From Treponema sp. (GTDB lineage Bacteria; Spirochaetota; Spirochaetia; Treponematales; Treponemataceae): a DNA stretch of 7,708 nucleotides. Below the pieces are notes generated by a model, which made no database searches, had not been told where the DNA came from, and was given only the letters and a program-made list of their open reading frames with translations. The translations under genes and the position numbers were made by a program. Where the stretch lies: positions 1 to 7,708 of the forward strand of contig JAFTEK010000362.1 of NCBI GenBank assembly GCA_017453705.1, in the 5' to 3' direction. Shown here one piece after another: positions 5,529-7,708 of the stretch (position 1 is its first letter; the number at the start of each line of letters is the position of its first letter).

Positions 5529-6560
5529 ATGAAGAGTTTTGACGGATACAAGAAAGGAATAAATTTCGGCGGCTGGCTCTCCCAGTGCAAGCACACTATG
5601 GAGCACTACAGGACGTTCATCAGCGAGGACGATGTAAAAAAAGCCGCGTCTTGGGGCGTAGACCATGTGCGCGTTCCTGTGGACTATGACTTGGTGGAAA
5701 CGGACACGGGCAGCTACAAGGACGAGGGGTTTGCCTTCATACAAAGTGCAATCGGCTGGTGCAGGAAATACGGACTCAACATGATTCTGGATTTGCACAA
5801 GACATACGGCTATTCGTTTGACGAAGGCGAGGGCGAGACAGGATTCTTTTACAACAAAGACTACCAGGAAAGGTTCTATAGGCTGTGGGAAGAATTCGCC
5901 CGTCGCTTTGCCCCTGACACGGACATCGTTGCATTCGAGCTTTTAAACGAGGTCACGCTCAAAGAGTACGGTGAAATCTGGAACAACATCGCTGACAGCT
6001 GCATTGAGCGTATCCGCAAAATCTGCCCCGGCGTAAAGATACTCATAGGGGGCTACTACAACAACAGCATAATCGCCGTTCCTGACCTCAGACCTCCCCG
6101 CGATGAGAACATCATATACAACTTCCACTGCTACGAACCGCTGATTTTCACCCATCAGGGAGCCTACTGGATTAAGACGATGAACAGGGATTTCCGCATG
6201 GCATTTGACTCAAGCTACAAAGCCTACAGGCAGGCTTGCAAGGACAATCTGACCGAAGAATACGTCAACTTCCCCAAGGAAGCCCAGGACGGACAGACAG
6301 TCTCCTCTGAATACTTTGAGTCCCTGTTTGCCCCGGCAATCAAGGCAGCGGAAGAAAGGAATGCGCCCCTTTACTGCGGCGAATACGGAGTCATAAACCT
6401 TGCCTCTGCCGAAGACACCCTAAAGTGGTACAAGACCATAAACTCAGTGTTCGAGAAGCACGGCATAGGAAGGGCGGCATGGAGCTACAAGCAGATGGAC
6501 TTCGGCATTGCAGACCCGCATATAGACAGCGTTAGGGACGAGCTGCTCAAGTACCTGTAG
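5529..6560 (+). CDS. Glycoside hydrolase family 5 (cellulase-like), cytoplasmic
   Basis: The 343-residue protein is a single (beta/alpha)8-barrel GH5 enzyme expected to hydrolyse beta-1,4- or related beta-glycosidic bonds with retention. KGINFGGWLSQC (9-20) opens the barrel. VRVPVDY (47-53) supplies the conserved arginine. LDLHK (88-92) holds a substrate-site histidine. FELLNEV (136-142) gives the acid/base E141, with N140 before it. IIYNFHCYEP (195-204) supplies H200 and Y202. LYCGEYGV (281-288) gives the nucleophile E285, and W318 in AAWSYKQMDFG lines the active site. There is no signal peptide, carbohydrate-binding module or dockerin, so it should act inside the cell on imported oligosaccharides or on glycosides. 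The ATG has AGGAAG 6 bases upstream and follows the protease stop by 18 bp, which implies cotranscription. Exact substrate and subfamily cannot be read from the sequence; mannan, xyloglucan or cello-oligosaccharides are all possible. Confidence 0.93.
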   Translation: MKSFDGYKKGINFGGWLSQCKHTMEHYRTFISEDDVKKAASWGVDHVRVPVDYDLVETDTGSYKDEGFAFIQSAIGWCRKYGLNMILDLHKTYGYSFDEGEGETGFFYNKDYQERFYRLWEEFARRFAPDTDIVAFELLNEVTLKEYGEIWNNIADSCIERIRKICPGVKILIGGYYNNSIIAVPDLRPPRDENIIYNFHCYEPLIFTHQGAYWIKTMNRDFRMAFDSSYKAYRQACKDNLTEEYVNFPKEAQDGQTVSSEYFESLFAPAIKAAEERNAPLYCGEYGVINLASAEDTLKWYKTINSVFEKHGIGRAAWSYKQMDFGIADPHIDSVRDELLKYL

Positions 6561-6590
6561 CTGGGCAAAAAAGGCTCCTCTAAGATTCCC

Positions 6591-7082
6591 CTAAAATTCC
6601 ATAAACGTCTCCGCCAGACCTTCCTCCAGCCAGAAGGAGATTCTGGCGGCAGTGTCGGCAATCTTGCTCCTACGGTTCCTCCCGGTGATGGAACACTCCC
6701 AGACAACACCCACCCGCCAGCCGTCCGACCGGAGCTTCTCAATATCCCGCTTATCCCTATCCCTGTTGCGTGTGAACTTGCCAGCCCAGAAATCCATATT
6801 GGATTTGGGAAAGCGAAAGCCTGGGCAACTATTTGAGCTATAGCCAGCCGTTTTGGAGCCGTCCCAGCCATGCGCATGCCAAAAACAGCCGTTCACAAAA
6901 ATCACCGCGTTATAGTGGGGCAGGACGATATCCGGCGTACCTGTCAGCCGCCTGTCGTTCTTGCGGAACCTGAATCCGATCCTGTGCAGGGCGGAACGGA
7001 TGGCCTTCTCCGGAGAAGTGTCCGTACTGTGTATGTGGGACATATTGTTATGGCGTTGAGAAGTGGTCAGGGTGTCCGCCAT
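6591..7082 (-). CDS. vsr: Very-short-patch repair (Vsr-type) DNA mismatch endonuclease
   Basis: Vsr nicks DNA next to T:G mismatches made when 5-methylcytosine deaminates, so that repair restores C:G. The 163-residue product starts MADTLTTSQRHNNMSHI, and its first 73 residues align without a gap to E. coli Vsr as I recall it. E25 (TSPEKAIRS) and the metal-binding D51 (GTPDIVL) fall on the same numbers. C66, H69 and H71 in NGCFWHAHG also agree. N64 replaces E. coli H64. W73 replaces zinc ligand C73, but C86, after an insertion of about 13 residues, may take its place; C130 in VVWEC matches C117. FPKSNMDFW (91-99) and GWRVGVVWEC (121-130) are typical. I chose the ATG at 7082 because AGGA lies 5 bases upstream and family homology begins there; the frame is open further back to 7163. 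The ribosome site overlaps the permease stop. No cytosine methyltransferase is in the window. Confidence 0.92.
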   Translation of the reverse strand: MADTLTTSQRHNNMSHIHSTDTSPEKAIRSALHRIGFRFRKNDRRLTGTPDIVLPHYNAVIFVNGCFWHAHGWDGSKTAGYSSNSCPGFRFPKSNMDFWAGKFTRNRDRDKRDIEKLRSDGWRVGVVWECSITGRNRRSKIADTAARISFWLEEGLAETFMEF

Positions 7083-7089
7083 CGCTTTC

Positions 7090-7708
7090 CTAGCGGGAAT
7101 TGTTTTTGCCAGCTCCCATACGAATGCGGGGATCGATAAAGCCGTAGGAAAGGTCACTGACAATTCCCGCTGTCAGGCCAATCGCGACGTAAAACATGGA
7201 GATTGCCATGAACACAGAGTAGTCTTTTACGGCGATGGACTGCACATAGCTGCGGCCTATACCGGGAACGGCGAAAATCTGTTCTATAATCATAGAACCG
7301 CCCAGTATGCCGATGAATTCCCCCAGAAACGAAGGCATAAGCGGAACCATTGAGTTGCGCAGGGCATGACGGACTGTTGCCTGCCTCTTGGTCAGCCCTT
7401 TAGTGCGAGCCAGCAGCATATATTCGGAGGTAAGCTGTTCCGTCAATTCCGCGCGAATAAGGCGCATATTGCCCGCGACAGGCCCGAACGAGAGCGCGAG
7501 CACGGGCATGATTGCGGAATGTAGCATCTTCCATGAAAACCAGTCCGTTCCGTCACCAAAGACCAGAGGACATAGCCCCAGCTTGTAGCCGACGATATAC
7601 TGGAGCAGGAAGGCATAAATGAATGCAGGCACGGAGATAAATAGCATAATGAACACCTGAATCAGCTGATCAGGCCAGCGGTTCTTGTTCACGGCGGCTA
7701 TTATCCCA
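7090..7708 (-). CDS. OppB/DppB-type ABC transporter permease, 3' part
   Basis: The visible 205 or so residues are the C-terminal two-thirds of an inner-membrane permease of the peptide/nickel/opine ABC importer class. The gene is complete at its 3' end and runs off the right edge. The first residues, GIIAAVNKNRWPDQLIQ, match the stretch after the second helix. EYMLLARTKGLTKRQATVRHALRNSM (about 7345-7425) is the EAA coupling loop that contacts the ATPase subunit. FAVPGIGRSYVQSI (about 7234-7275) and the closing FIDPRIRMG (about 7114-7140) are hallmarks of the OppB side of the pair rather than OppC. The usual partner oppC would follow directly; instead vsr begins 7 bp after the stop. The substrate (peptide, oligosaccharide or nickel) cannot be told; some carbohydrate importers use this permease type, which would suit the nearby GH5 enzyme, but that is speculation. 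Confidence 0.93.
   Translation of the reverse strand, partial: GIIAAVNKNRWPDQLIQVFIMLFISVPAFIYAFLLQYIVGYKLGLCPLVFGDGTDWFSWKMLHSAIMPVLALSFGPVAGNMRLIRAELTEQLTSEYMLLARTKGLTKRQATVRHALRNSMVPLMPSFLGEFIGILGGSMIIEQIFAVPGIGRSYVQSIAVKDYSVFMAISMFYVAIGLTAGIVSDLSYGFIDPRIRMGAGKNNSR

Noticed and set aside
7083..7163. N-terminal extension of vsr from an upstream start
   Set aside because: The extra 27 residues overlap the permease C-terminus in another frame and are unlike Vsr, which begins at the ATG at 7082 with its own ribosome site.

Overview
This 7.7-kb bacterial window is gene-dense and moderately GC-rich. The gene types suggest an anaerobic, carbohydrate-using gut or rumen bacterium. A Treponema-like spirochaete is my best guess from the purC, hisG and Ste24-type protease and from the style of the intergenic repeats, but nothing here is diagnostic and this placement is weak. 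I see no complete mobile element, CRISPR array, tRNA or rRNA, and no clear case for an undescribed defence or mobile system.

Layout. At the left edge, on the minus strand, lies the C-terminal part of a DUF4143-type ATPase that seems to have lost its 5' end (1-154). Next, also on the minus strand, is a complete CPA2-family cation:proton antiporter (223-1797). Positions 1798-2371 form a 574-bp gap between the antiporter and the rightward genes. It holds a doubtful minus-strand ORF with a signal-like N-terminus and much repeat-like, hairpin-forming sequence. Four plus-strand genes follow: purC (2372-3217), a divergent long-form hisG (3330-4202), a Ste24-like M48 membrane protease (4206-5510) and a cytoplasmic GH5 glycosidase (5529-6560). 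The last three are packed with gaps of 3 and 18 bp and probably share a transcript. A good -35/-10 pair lies directly before hisG. The right end is minus-strand: the 3' part of an OppB/DppB-type ABC permease (7090-7708) followed 7 bp later by a vsr mismatch-repair endonuclease (6591-7082), which converges on the GH5 gene.

How the genes fit together. There is no single pathway. PurC and HisG both sit in PRPP-linked metabolism: HisG consumes ATP and PRPP, and the AICAR released later in histidine synthesis re-enters purine synthesis just after the PurC product. The protease and GH5 enzyme appear to share the hisG transcript without an obvious metabolic link. The most interesting points are the inverted repeats before purC, the nested structure between purC and hisG, the near-leaderless start predicted for hisG, HisG's altered PRPP motif, and an orphan vsr with changed active-site-region residues at the position where an oppC gene would be usual.
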